DNA of 64,000 nucleotides from Canna indica (Eukaryota; Streptophyta; Magnoliopsida; Zingiberales; Cannaceae): assembly GCA_034359265.1 (NCBI GenBank), contig CP136891.1, positions 59,062,001 through 59,126,000 on the forward strand, written 5' to 3'. The notes beneath the pieces were generated by a model. The model saw only the letters and a program-made list of their open reading frames with translations. It made no database searches and was not told where the DNA came from. Below, piece after piece: positions 1 through 10,534 of the stretch; the stretch's first letter is position 1; each line of letters starts with the position of its first letter. Position numbers and translations under genes: made by a program.

Positions 1-899
1 GGGTATTATCTGTTATTTTAGGTATTATCTCAGATATTACCTATTGTTTAAGATAATAATATTATTTTGGGTAAAAATATTACTGATTCCTTAATATTAT
101 TTCAGACATAAAAAATATATTTTTCAAATAATTTTATTTCAGATATTTAAAATATTTAATCAATTATTATTATTTTAATTTTTTAATAATTTTGAGAGAT
201 GAGGGGTGAGGGGTGAGAATTTTTAAAGTATATTTAGTCAGTTTTTTGTAGTGAAAGATCCGCAGGTGCGAGGGTTAGGGTTTTTGATGGAGATGAGGAA
301 AATAGTGTGCGAGTTTTTGGAAGAGAAGAAGACGAGAAGGAAGGAGATGGCGCTAGTGCAGGTGCGAGAAAGGTGGAAAACGAAGAATCTTGGGTCGGGT
401 CGGGTTTGAGAGGTTAAAAATTTTCAACCCGATCCGACCCGACCCGTTAATACCCCCAGGTTGAGAGGTGAGAATTTTAATAATTTTATTATTTCAATTA
501 TTTAATTATCTATTTTTTATTTTTGAATTAAATTTTATTAAATTTTAGATTTAGAAACAAGAGAAAGGAAATAGTTAGGGTCATTTTTTATCACAAAATG
601 TAAATATAGTATTAAAGGGAAATTTTATTTCAGATTTTAAATTATATTTAATCAATTATTATTATTTCTTAGTGTTAATAATTTTATTATTAAATTGTTA
701 TTTATTTAATAATAATTTTATTAAGTAAATAATCTTGAGGCGTGACGCGAGAATTTTAATTATTTTATTTTATACTTAATAATATTTTAGATTATTAAAA
801 TATATTGAATCAATTATTTAATTGTCTAAATTTATTTTTATTTTTAAATTAATTATTATTTATTTTTATATTTAGAAGTGGGAGATAGGAATTGGTGAG
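1..899. repeat. AT-rich degenerate repeat region
   Basis: There is no gene here. The stretch is very AT-rich and holds loosely repeated blocks: variants of a GAGAATTTT motif near 210, 470 and 750, and of a TTTAATCAATTATTATT motif near 155, 645 and 805. A GTAGTG end preceded by a T run at 241-253 resembles a CACTA-transposon terminus, but no partner end is visible. A short GGGTCGGGT-type inverted sequence lies near 395-450. This may be the non-coding interior of a transposon that begins outside the window. Confidence 0.4.
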
Positions 900-1685
900 G
901 GTTACCATGTTGTCCTCACAAAATATACTTTTTAGTGAGGGTCATACTCGACCCTCACAAAATGCAAGATTTCATGAGGGTCATGATGTTGTCCTCACAA
1001 AATATACTTTTTAGTGATTGTCATATTAGACCCTCACTAAATGTGGGATTTCATGAGAGTCACAATATCCTCACAAAATATATTTTTTAGTGAGGGTCAT
1101 AATGTTGTCCTCACAAAATATACTTTTTAGTGAGGGTTATATTAGACCATCACTAAATACGAGATTTCATGAGGGTCACAATGTCCTCACAAAATATACT
1201 TTTTAGTGAGAGTCATACTCGACCCTCACAAAATGTAAGATTTCGTGAGGGTCATCATGTTGTCCTCACAAAATATACTTTTTAGTGATGATCATATTAC
1301 ACCCTCACTAAATGCAGGATTTCGTGAGGGACACAATGTCCTCACAATATATATTTTTTAGTGAGGGTCATATTCGACCCTCACAAAATGCAAAATTTCA
1401 TGAGGGCCAAGATGTTATCCTCACGATATATACTTTTTAGTGAGGGTCATATTTGACCCTCACAAAATATTTTATTTTTACTGATGGGTTTTCGTGAGGG
1501 TCATGATGTTTTCCTCACTATATATACTTTTTAGTGATGGTTATACCCAACCCTCACAAAAGTGTTCTTTTACTGACGAATTTTCGTGAGTGTCAACTAG
1601 CGACCCCCATAAATAGGTGCATTTAGTGAGGGTCAATGCGCGACCCCCACCAAATCTCGTCACTAAAGTTAGATTTCTTGTAGTG
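900..1685. mobile_element. CACTA-type transposon end with subterminal repeats
   Basis: More than ten alternating direct and inverted copies of a motif such as GTGAGGGTCAT / CCTCACAAAATAT fill this stretch. It ends in TTTCTTGTAGTG at 1674-1685, the reverse complement of CACTACAAGAAA, which is the usual terminus of plant CACTA (En/Spm) elements. Dense subterminal repeats next to such a terminus are typical of that superfamily, where they bind transposase. No transposase reading frame and no matching left terminus were found, so this is a non-autonomous or truncated copy. The adjoining copia LTR begins directly at 1686. Confidence 0.6.
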
Positions 1686-2262
1686 GGATTATCCTCATTT
1701 GGATTTAATAAAAATATCTAAAAAATTAAAATCCTTAAGAATCAAAATGTAGTTTTTGGGGTCTAGTACAAATTACAAATTTTCGGTAAACAAAAATTTT
1801 CTAATCTCTCGGGTCAAATATGGGTATGCTAAAGGCTTTAAAAAATTCCTTAAAAATACCTCGTTATTTAGTTTTTACCCAAGGAATAATTACCGCCATT
1901 TTTTGTGTCAAGAAAATGTCTAGGTCATATAGCCCTGAAGGAGCTCCCTAGGCTTAGTGAATTTCAGGGCGATTTCCGGGTTTTTATGTTTTGTGTTTCA
2001 GGTTAGGTTTTTGGGTTCTTTGCATCATAAAGAAGATTACATCACATGCTAGACAGCCTAAATCTAAAATCTAATTTCCCGAAGAATCCTGAGCGTCGAC
2101 GAGCATCCTTGCCGATTTTTCTAATTTCTCCGATTTTTCCGATCGCGGACGTCGTGCGCTAATCGACTTGGAACTTGAAAGATTTCTCAATGAGATATTA
2201 GTTTCATATTTATTATCATCAAAATAAAAATTAAGACCAAGATAGAAAATCTTAGACCAACA
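1686..2262 (-). mobile_element. truncated copia LTR (copy G)
   Basis: This stretch matches the right part of LTR copy E (about 38290-38866) in the same orientation. The LTR terminus reads CCAACA at 2257-2262, which is TGTTGG on the minus strand. The other end of the LTR (the CACTAGAGGGGGGTGAATAG part seen in other copies) is missing. The copy is cut off where the CACTA terminus ends. The downstream flank AACAT also occurs at 3887 in the duplicated unoccupied segment, consistent with an insertion there. Confidence 0.7.
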
Positions 2263-2545
2263 AACATTAGTCTTATTCCAACTTTAGTGTCAAATCAATG
2301 AATTTGTAGATCATGTAATAGTCAAGTTGACTAAGGTATCAGTCAACTTAATTTTTTTATTGATCGGAGATCTATTTGCTACAAAATTTTATTTAGTTTT
2401 AATTTTGAGGTTGTTTCTTTTAAGAAAAACACCACTAAACTCGAGCATTGGACATAATAATTAAATTGTACTTATTTGCACCCTCAAATAGGGGTGTCTA
2501 TTGTTCGGGTCACACCAAACTAAATCGAAAAACCGAATCGAAATT
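2263..2545 (+). repeat. direct duplication, copy 1
   Basis: This 283-bp segment is repeated at 3887-4167 with small differences, at roughly 90 percent identity by eye. Its last 57 bases (2489-2545) are the left end of the hAT-type element that is complete at 4111-4717, so the duplication copied a truncated transposon end. No coding function is apparent. Confidence 0.75.
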
Positions 2546-3286
2546 AAAGATAATCTTGACATATAGAAAAAGAATAAAATCAATTATTATAAGAAAGATG
2601 TTCAATTGGAAATGAAATTGTCAAATTCGGGCCAGAATACAGACGAGTAAAGATCAAAACCCTAGTTTCCCAGCCTTGCCCGTCGCCACCAAAACAGAGA
2701 TCAAGTACGAAATAGCTGAAGCAATATTTAGTAGATACATAAACAGAGGATAGAAATATTGCTCACCATCACAGTCGCTATCAGCTGCGTCATCAAACCC
2801 CACGGCGGACGAAATGAACCGAGAAAAGACATCTCAAAGAAAGCTGAAAGATCGACTACTCCTACGCCAATCCCCTTCGGCGCAAAGAACGACCAAATGG
2901 GAGCGCACGAATCGAAAATGCTCAGTGGATTCAAATCGCAAGGGTGGAGTTTGGGAGTTTCTCGAGGGACGATAATGACGCGAAAAGTCTCCTTAATAGT
3001 TCTTTAATCCAGTTTAAATGAACTAAAATTCTCGAAGACAAGCTTCGCACCAAAATTAACATCACAAAATGCGAAAACCGGTCCCGGAAGATTGGAACCC
3101 GATTCCACCGGCCGGACCGAAATGAACCAGCACCAACCAATGTATTTTACAGAGATTTATTTTTAAAATTAATAAAATAATATATTTTTTACAAGACAAG
3201 TATATATATATATATATATATATAATTGGTAAGAAAAGAAAAAGGTTTTATCAAACATGCATGATGGATACCTCAACTCATAAGAG
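2546..3286. other. unassigned stretch with a less AT-rich core
   Basis: A locally GC-richer block (about 2640-3130) lies between AT-rich sequences. Short open frames exist on both strands, but I recognise no domain. On the minus strand an open stretch runs to a possible GTGAGC splice donor near 2763, so a leftover first exon is possible but unsupported. A TA dinucleotide run follows at 3201-3224. Confidence 0.3.
3201..3224. repeat. (TA)n microsatellite
   Basis: This is an uninterrupted TA repeat of about 12 units, seen directly. Confidence 0.9.
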
Positions 3287-3295
3287 ATTTATAAA

Positions 3296-3789
3296 GATTA
3301 ATTACCTAAATATATTCGGAATTATACACATTTTCTCATTTGTGATCAGTTCCAAAATATTATCAAATTATTTTCTGAACTTTAACATTTGTCTCAATTA
3401 CATCCTTCCGTTAACTCTCTGTCGGTTGCATCGTTAAGACGATGATGTGACGTTCTGACGTGAATTAAAATAATATTTTTTATTTAAAATAAAAAAAAAA
3501 TCATTTCAATTTATATTAAAGAATCACTCTGAGCTGATTTTTAAAATAAAATAAAAAATATTATTTAACATAAATTTATGTGATTTTTTTATATTTTTAA
3601 AATAAAAATTATTATTTTAATCCATGTCAGAACGCCACATTTTCGTCTTAACAGTGCTGCCGACGGAAAGTTGACGAAAGGATGTAATTGAGACAAATGT
3701 CAAAATTTGAAATACAATTTAGTAATATTTTAAAATTAGCTATAAATAATAAAAAGTCCATAATTCAGGATATATTTAGGTAATTACCC
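3296..3789. mobile_element. Mutator-type foldback MITE (494 bp)
   Basis: The two ends are inverted repeats of roughly 190 bp. The right end reads, in reverse complement, GGGTAATTACCTAAATATAT, and the left end is the near match GATTAATTACCTAAATATAT. The element is bracketed by a perfect 9-bp direct repeat, ATTTATAAA, at 3287-3295 and 3790-3798. Long terminal inverted repeats with a 9-bp target duplication are the hallmark of Mutator-like elements. There is no coding capacity. Confidence 0.85.
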
Positions 3790-3886
3790 ATTTATAAATA
3801 GGATGAGATTTAATATTTTTCATAGATGATGACGCTAATAGAGCTCATATAAATGGACGTATATCATTTAACATTTTTGTTAGCTA

Positions 3887-4167
3887 AACATTAGTCTCAT
3901 TCCAACTTTAGTGTCAAATCAATGAATTTGTAGATCATGTAATAGTCAAGTTGATGGAGATATCAGTTAACTTAATTTTTTATTGATCGGAGAGCTATTT
4001 GCTACAAAATTTTATTTAGTTTTAATTTTGAGGTTGTTATTTTAAAAAAAACACTACTAAACTCGAGCTATGGACATAATAATTAAACTGGACTTATTTG
4101 CACCCTTAAATAGGGGTGTTCATTGTTCGGGTCACACCAAACTGAATCGAAAAATTGAATCGAAATT
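3887..4167 (+). repeat. direct duplication, copy 2
   Basis: This is the partner of 2263-2545. Here the segment runs continuously into the intact hAT-type element, and it shows the site occupied by LTR copy G in copy 1 as empty (AACAT at 3887-3891). Confidence 0.75.
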
Positions 4168-4717
4168 GTCGGTCCGATTCAGTTTGACCTTTGGCATGTT
4201 CGATTTCAAAATCGAACCGAAATCAAATAAGAAAAATTAGTTCAACTTTGGTTCACGAAATTTGGGAACCGAACCGAAAACCAAAATTAAAAAAATTACT
4301 TTATTTGATTTATTTTGTTGATCTTTATCATGGTGTATGAATGACTTATTGTTCTTGGTTTTGATGTTGGGAAGATTTTATAATGTTGCTACTTTGTTAG
4401 TTGACGGATGTTTGTGTATTTTATTATGTTAGTGTGTACCGTATATGTTTCAAGTGGACTTGATAACTTATTATTGATGGAATGATTTTTCTTTTTCGTT
4501 TGAACAAGCTAAAATACCAAGTTTGCATTTTGTTTTTGTAAAACAGCTAAATTTGGTTTGTTCAGTTACAAAACTGAACCAAAAATAGTCAATTTGGTCC
4601 CGTTCGGTTCAGCCCATATTTGGTTTGGTTTTCGGTTTAGATTTTTATTCTAAAAAAAATTTGCTTCGACTCGATTTTTGTCGGGTTGGTTCGATTTAAA
4701 CTGATTGGACATCCCTA
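4111..4717. mobile_element. hAT-type non-autonomous element (607 bp)
   Basis: The ends are TAGGGGTGTTC and GGACATCCCTA, which are imperfect inverted repeats. The flanks are 8-bp near-identical direct repeats, CCCTTAAA (4103-4110) and CCCTCAAA (4718-4725). TAGGGRTG-type ends with 8-bp duplications fit the hAT superfamily. The inside is rich in CGGTTCGGTT-like motifs and has no reading frame for a transposase. Confidence 0.8.
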
Positions 4718-4782
4718 CCCTCAAACAATAATTAATTCAATTAAATGAGAGTTTATATATACCATTGAAGGAAATTTTTTTA

Positions 4783-4884
4783 ACAAAGATAGAAAGTCAC
4801 AATAAGTGACCTTACTAAGGTTCAAACGCTAGATCTCTAGGCAACATACAACATATTGCCACCAACTGTGCTACCCACAATTGG
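4783..4884 (-). mobile_element. SINE copy, minus strand
   Basis: The reverse complement matches the SINE at 30750-30861 over nearly its full length, including the region of the RNA polymerase III boxes and a terminal poly-A (here a T run at 4785-4791). The B box is degraded compared with GGTTCGAACCC in the other copy. No clear target duplication was found, so this is an older copy. Confidence 0.7.
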
Positions 4885-5470
4885 CTGAACAATGAAGTCA
4901 GTTAAATCAACATCCCTAATTTTCTTTTTAACATAGATAATGTATATTGGAGGGATTTTGCACTTTCACTTGTTGGGGTATTCATTAAATATAAATATTT
5001 TTTATTTTCCTAATTTATTATTGTTCTTGCCTGATGATCGAAGTAGTCTGGCCTAGTTTGGTGTCTCTCTTGGTCAGGTGCAACTCCGGCGAGGGGGAGG
5101 GGGAGGGGGAGGAAGAGGGGGGAGGAGGGGGCTCTGCGAAAGACACTTTGACGCTCAAGTTAGTAGGTCTCGAGGTGGATGTAATAAAATTGGAACTTAG
5201 GTTATTTAAGGTGTGTTGTGTCTGTATTTATTGTATGTGGAAATGATGACACTGCTTGGAAATCTCACGGGGATATTGCACAGAATGGGTCGAGGCTAAT
5301 CATGGAGATAACAGACATGTAATGATATATCTCTCGTGATAAGGAATGACGTGGATGTCCTTGTATGATCGGGTGGAGCCCCCGGGCAGAGCCATTCGGT
5401 CTGGATTAAGTCAGGTTCAGGAGTATAGGGCGGTGCTGGGTCTAATCCGACCGGAGGACTAACATATCAT
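4885..5470. other. non-coding stretch with GAGGGG low complexity
   Basis: No recognisable gene. A G/A-rich low-complexity run lies at about 5089-5130. The open frame across it (from 5034) is mostly a Gly/Glu repeat produced by this run, so I do not call it a gene. Confidence 0.5.
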
Positions 5471-6413
5471 TGTTGACCTAAGGTTTTCAACCTTGGTCTT
5501 ATTCTCGGTTTTGATGATAACAAACATGGAACTAATGTTTGAGCAAGAAATATTTTCAGGTTCCATATCGGTTTGCATGCGATGTCCCCATTCGGAAAAA
5601 TCACAAAAAATCAAGAATCGAAGGCTTCGGAGTCGAGCATGTCAAAATTAGTTTAGGACTTAATTTCTTTTATTGTAAATGCTCCAAAGCCATAGTTTGA
5701 TGTCCCCATTGCGTTCACAATCCAAAGAAATGAAACCTGAACCCTGAAAACTTGAAAACTAGAAAAATCAGAAAACGACCCTAAAAATTTCTAAAGTATA
5801 GGGGGCTTCCTTGAGGGCTGCATAATTTAGATGTTTTCTTACCATCAAAACTCTCAATAATTATTCCTTATGTAAAAAAAATTAAAAGCATATTTTTAAG
5901 GAATTTATGGAAACCGTTAACCTGAAAAAACAAGGCTTGAAAGGCTAGAAATCTCCAAAGTATCCAAAATTCTCAGAATGCCCTCAACCAATTTTTAAAA
6001 ACTGCTCAAAAATCCTAATATGCCCTAAACATCTCTTTTTCAAATTAGATAAAATTTGAATGGCTCTTTGCTTCCATACCCCAATACAAACTCTATAAAT
6101 ACACCCAAAACTCCCTTTCTAAGGCTCACAACTATTCATTGAACCATTTTAACAAGGGTAAATTACACTGACATCCCCTGTGGTTTAGTGAAATTACACT
6201 GACCCCCCCTCTATTCGTCCAGGTTACAATCACCTCGCCTGAGTAATCTTTGAGTATTTTTTTTAGGGGAGGTTTGTATAATATTTTACAAAACTCAGGG
6301 AAGGTTTGTGTAATCTTATTTCGTAATAGGGGAGGTTTGTGTAATCTTTTACAAAACTCAGGGGGGTTATAAGATAAAGTTACAAATAGAGGGGAGGTCA
6401 GTGTAATTTCACT

Positions 6414-6445
<32 letters not shown>

Positions 6446-7120
6446 TTTAACAATATTTGGAGCCTTTCTCGAGCCATTTCTCTCAAACCTTAGCTTTGAG
6501 CTTCTACCTCCTTGATTGAGCCTTCAACTTTGTGTTTTATCATTAGAGACATCAAGAGAAAGCTAGGATCTTGTGTTAGAGCTAAGTATTATATTGATTG
6601 TGTTTTTGCTCCATTTATACTTGTATTTTGTTGTTATTCTCATTGTATATCAACTTGTGAAAACCTATGGTGCTAGGTTTGTGTGTATGGTGGTAGTCTT
6701 GGTGTAGAAGCTTAAATACACCGGTGTAAACTTAGTTTGCTAGGGTTAGTTTTGTAGTCCTTAGAAGAAGAGGTGTTGGAGGCTAGGTACTCTTGGGTGT
6801 GAGAGTAACCCTCGGTTGTGAGGGTCGGTGCCTTAGCTTGTAAATCCTCTTGTAGGATATACTTAATCTAGTAAACTAAAGTTTGAAATCCTAAGCGGAG
6901 TGCTTAGGTAGTGGAGTAGACATTAGGGCCGAACCACTATAAATTCATTGTATTAACATTGCTCTTGTGTGTGTTTGATTACTTGTTATTTATCTTGCTT
7001 CCGCTTGCTATTAAATTTTGATTTGCCTAAAGTAATCAAGAAACATTTAAAATCGAATTTAGGTTAAAGTTTTAGTTAACACGCTATTCACCCCCCTCTA
7101 GTGTGGCCATTCAATTTACA
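5471..7120 (+). mobile_element. solo copia LTR (copy A)
   Basis: The sequence starts TGTTGACC, contains a TATA box (TATAAAT at 6094-6100), and ends with the family's CACCCCCCTCTAGTGTGG motif and TTTACA. It is bracketed by ATCAT (5466-5470) and ATCAC (7121-7125), a 5-bp target duplication with one change. Neither a primer-binding site nor retroviral genes follow, so it is a solo LTR left after LTR-LTR recombination. A 289-bp MITE is inserted at 6156-6444, giving an LTR of about 1.35 kb without it. The family is identified by the complete copy at 17048-22975. Confidence 0.85.
6156..6444. mobile_element. Mutator-type MITE inside LTR A
   Basis: Inverted terminal repeats begin GGGTAAATTACACTGAC and read inward to GGTTTAGTGAAATTACACT on both sides. 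The element is bracketed by a perfect 9-bp duplication TTTTAACAA (6147-6155 and 6445-6453). A longer relative lies at 32472-32971. The 9-bp duplication points to Mutator-like transposase. There is no coding sequence. Confidence 0.9.
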
Positions 7121-7449
7121 ATCACTACCGCTGTGAGTTATACTAATGATATTAATTCATGTAGTATTCTCACGATGGGTTTGTCCGACATCAAGTTCTC
7201 TTACATGTGACTTTAATATCACATATTCATGACTAGTAAAACATGATCATTCATTATCGTTCCAATGATAATGACCGACTAGGGACTGTTTAAAGTAGAA
7301 TTTTGACTTCCTTAGGGTTTTACTATCAAGTCTAGTACTTGATGACCATTAGGCGGAATCACGCTCACAATAAATAACAAGATAAAACAAGTGTTCTAAT
7401 TATTCAAAAGAAAAACAATAATAACAATATTATTCCATTGGCCTATGAC
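7121..7449. other. unassigned stretch
   Basis: No domain or terminal repeat was recognised. It lies between solo LTR A and the gypsy pol remnant and may belong to an older retroelement. Confidence 0.3.
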
Positions 7450-8503
7450 ACACTACTAACACTCTATCCAATTGGTGAAGTAGTCGATCACTACTAACAA
7501 ATATTTGACTTGTCCTGGAGTCAGGGGGAAAGGGCCGAGGAGGTCGATGCCCCACTTGTTAAATGACTAGTTGACTTCCGAGCTATGTAGTGGCTCGAGA
7601 CGCTTTTGTAAGATTTTAGAGAACCTTTGGCACTTGTCGGACCTTTTGACATATAGACCGCATTTTATTTTTATAATCGGCCAAAAGTATCTAGCTCGGA
7701 GGATCTTAGCTGCTAAGGATCTTCCTCTGATGTGGTTGCCACAGATGCCTTTGTGCACTTCTACCATCATTATGTCTGTATGCAATTGGTTGATGCATTT
7801 AAGTAGTGATTGGGAGTATCCTCTTTTGAAGAATTGGTCATCTAGGAGAGTATAGTAACTCACCATCCTTCTAAATTTGTTCGGATTGGAGGTGTGCTCC
7901 GACACCTCTCCTTGCTTGAGGCAAATTAGGTAAGGGGTCATCCAATCAGTGGTTTGCTCGACCGCTTGGATTTTGATCAAGGTGTCATCCTATTGGATGC
8001 TCGGCTGGCCAAGGACTTGTTGTATGATCGACCTATTGTTTTGAGATTTCCTTGTGCTGGCGAGCTTGGAGAACATGTCAACTCAGGTGTTTTCTTCCCG
8101 AGATATGTGCTAGATCACACAATCATCGAAATTAGTCATTAAAGAATGTACTAGGGAGAGATACCTTTCTAGGGAAGGGCCCCTCGCTTGGCAGTTGTCT
8201 TCGATTTGTCTTACGACAACTTGTGAGTTACTTTTCACGATCACCCTACGGGCTTTCATGTCTTGGGCGAGCTTTAGCCCGATGATTAGGGCTTCGTATT
8301 TCGTCTGGTTGTTGTTGGATTTGAATTGGAACTGCATGGACTTCTTTAGGGCGATTCCCTGGTCGTTCTCCAAAATGATGCCAGCTCCGCTTCTCTTTTC
8401 GTTTGAGGCACCGTCTACAAACAATGTCCAAGTTTCAACCTGGTTAGGGTGCCTTCTTAGACTGTGAATTCAACGAGAAGTTTGCTAGCGTTTGGGCCTT
8501 GAT
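7450..8503 (-). pseudogene. Ty3/gypsy pol remnant: RNase H and integrase
   Basis: On the minus strand, 8424-8110 encodes an RNase H domain that starts FVDGASNEKRSGAGI and keeps the TKYEALIIGL and KSNSQVVV blocks. 7980-7567 encodes the integrase zinc-finger region (VHKGICGNH, then CGLYVKRSDKCQRF), and about 7565-7450 the start of the integrase core (KWGIDLLGPFPLTPGQ, VVIDYFTNWIE). RNase H degrades the RNA strand during reverse transcription and integrase joins the cDNA to host DNA. The order RT, RNase H, integrase is that of Ty3/gypsy. The frame is broken by frameshifts and stops, and a solo copia LTR (8504-10007) separates it from its RT part at 10013-10165. The element is inactive. Confidence 0.85.
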
Positions 8504-10007
8504 TGTTGGCCAAAGGTTTTCAACCTTGGTCTTAATCTCGGTTTTGATGATAACAAATATGAAACTAATATTTTCTTGAAAAAATATTTTTAGGTTCCAA
8601 GTTAGTTGGCGCACAACATCTGCGATCGGAAATATCAAAAAATTGGTGAATCTGAAGGATGATGATCGACGCGCTTAGACTCTTTGGGAAGAATAGAGTT
8701 TATTTTTAGGATATCTAGAATGATTGTATTAAACCTCGTAATGATGCAAATATCCCTAGGATATGAACCTAATCTATTACCAAGAGTTTTCATGTCATAA
8801 ATAACAATCCGGATGAGATGTTGTAACATCCCGGAATATCCCGGATGAGATGTTATAACATTTTGGAATATCCCGAAATATCCCAGATGGGATATTGTAA
8901 CATTCTGAAACATCTCGAAATATCCCGAATGGGATGTTGTAACATTCTGAAACATCCTGGAATATTCCGAATGGGATGTTGTAACATTCCAAAATATCTC
9001 GGATTACGGGATGAGATGTTGTAACATTCTGAAATATCCCGGATGAGATGTTGTAATATTTCAGAATAGTTCGGATGGGATGTTGTAATATTCTGAAATA
9101 GCCCGAATGAGATGTTGTAACATTCTGGAACATCCCAGAATATCTCGATACATCTCGGAAATCAGAATGTACAAGTACTTTCCAGTATTCCCAAAATGCT
9201 CCCAACGGCTCTATATTGAATTTCTACTCATTGAGCTTGTTGTAAACCGAGCTCCTATCCTTGGGATCTCTATATAAGACCCCAAACTTGCATTCCAAAG
9301 TATCTAACACTCTTCGAAATATATTTTGATCGCTTGATTGAGCCATCCTTTGTGTAAACCCTAGCTTGGAGACAAAAACCCTTAATATTGCCTTCAATCT
9401 TCAATTATTTCATCATCAAGGTATCAAGAGGAGTTAGGATTTTTTGGTTGAGAACTAAGTTTGTATTATTTGTTATTGCTCTCATTTACTTGTATTTTTA
9501 GCGTTTATTTGATTGTATATCAAGTGTGTAAAGATCTAGTGTGTAGATCTTGAGTCTAGTAGTTGTCTTGGTGTAGAGGCATAAGTCCACCGGTGTACTT
9601 AGTTTACCATGACTAATTCTTGTTGTCCTTTAGGGTTTGAGATGAGATAGTGCTCTCAGTGAGAAGGTGGAGACTTGCGGGTGTGGAAGTGCCTTCGTGT
9701 GAAAGCGGAGATTCTCTGGGGAAAAGTCCTCAATTGTAAGGAAACAATTATAATCTAGTAAAGCTAACTTGGGAATCCTAAGAGGGGTGCTTATGTAGTG
9801 GAGTAGGCATTGGGACTGAGCCACTATAAATCTTATTGTTTACATTGATATTTTTTGTGTTTGCTTAATTGTCATACTTGCTTCCACACATATCATTTAA
9901 TCTTGTGTTTGCCTAAGTTATCAATATTTGATTAAACCCGAAATTAGGCTAAAGTTTATAGTAAACACACTATTCACCCCCCTCTAGTGTAGGCCATTTT
10001 TTTTACA
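8504..10007 (+). mobile_element. solo copia LTR (copy B) in gypsy pol
   Basis: It starts TGTTGGCC, has a TATA box at 9271-9277, carries the CACCCCCCTCTAGTGTAGG motif near the end and finishes TTTACA. A perfect 5-bp duplication TTGAT flanks it (8499-8503 and 10008-10012). It interrupts the gypsy reading frame just before the conserved KAQ-LADF motif. Upstream of the TATA box it carries a private tandem array (8811-9162) instead of the palindrome cluster found in copies C-F and H. Confidence 0.92.
8811..9162 (+). repeat. 32/42-bp tandem array in U3 of LTR B
   Basis: About nine units are built on GGATGAGATGTTGTAACATT and followed by one or more GAAATATCCC-like 10-mers, so unit length varies between about 32 and 42 bp. 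The array lies just upstream of the LTR TATA box, where U3 enhancers sit in LTR elements. It is also read as an open frame on the minus strand, which I treat as a repeat artefact. Confidence 0.9.
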
Positions 10008-10012
10008 TTGAT

Positions 10013-10165
10013 GATACCTCTAGTCTTGTATTCAATGCTATACTCTGAGAGATCTACTAACCAAGATGTCATCAGTCCGATGAGCTCGGGTTTGGCAAGA
10101 TCTGCTTGATCGGCTATTCTGTGCGTACTAGGATCTGTAGACGAAATCATGGTTCGTCATTGGTG
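10013..10165 (-). pseudogene. Ty3/gypsy RT C-terminal fragment
   Basis: On the minus strand this encodes the end of the gypsy RT/RNase H connection (PIKQIL in one frame, then KPELIGLMTSWLVDLSEYS and IEYKTRG in the next). It continues directly into the RNase H part beyond the solo LTR at 8504-10007. A single-base frameshift lies between the two motifs. Sequence further right is no longer recognisable as gypsy. Confidence 0.75.
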
Positions 10166-10534
10166 GCAGCAGCCTATGAGTCGTTCAAATAGAATCTGCC
10201 ACCGCACCGTCAGGAGTCGGGGCGAGACATCACCGCCTTCAAGACCGATAAACATCATTAATTAGCAACATTTATTTAATTTTGATTCTTGGTTTCTTGC
10301 GGAGTTTGATTTTAGATCAGTACAAGGTAAAAATTAGGGTTTTTGAATTATTCTTGCCGCTTGTATGCATAAACTTGTTAGATATAAATGTTAGCATCAA
10401 ATTACTATTTATATTAAAATGCATATCAGTTCATTAATCAGTGATCACTGATTAATCAGTCATAAACTTGCTTAGTTATTAATGTTTTGTTATCACTGTA
10501 TGTATGCGTACTTTTTGTATTTTGATGAGTTCAG
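10166..10534 (+). other. leader region of the MULE gene
   Basis: No domain was seen. It includes a perfect 24-bp palindrome at 10434-10457 centred on AGTGATCACT. It could be the 5' untranslated or terminal region of the MuDR-type element, whose terminal inverted repeat I could not define. Confidence 0.35.

Noticed and set aside
241..253. A second CACTA terminus
   Set aside because: The GTAGTG end is short, and neither subterminal repeats nor a partner were seen; kept only as a remark.
5034..5246. 70-residue open frame
   Set aside because: It is mostly encoded by a GAGGGG low-complexity run, with no family resemblance.
8811..9162. Regularly spaced repeats that could suggest a CRISPR array
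   Set aside because: Units are contiguous, with no unique spacers, lie inside a plant LTR, and have variable length.
8795..9205. 136-residue open frame on the minus strand
   Set aside because: It is a translation of the tandem array in LTR B; the peptide is a simple repeat.
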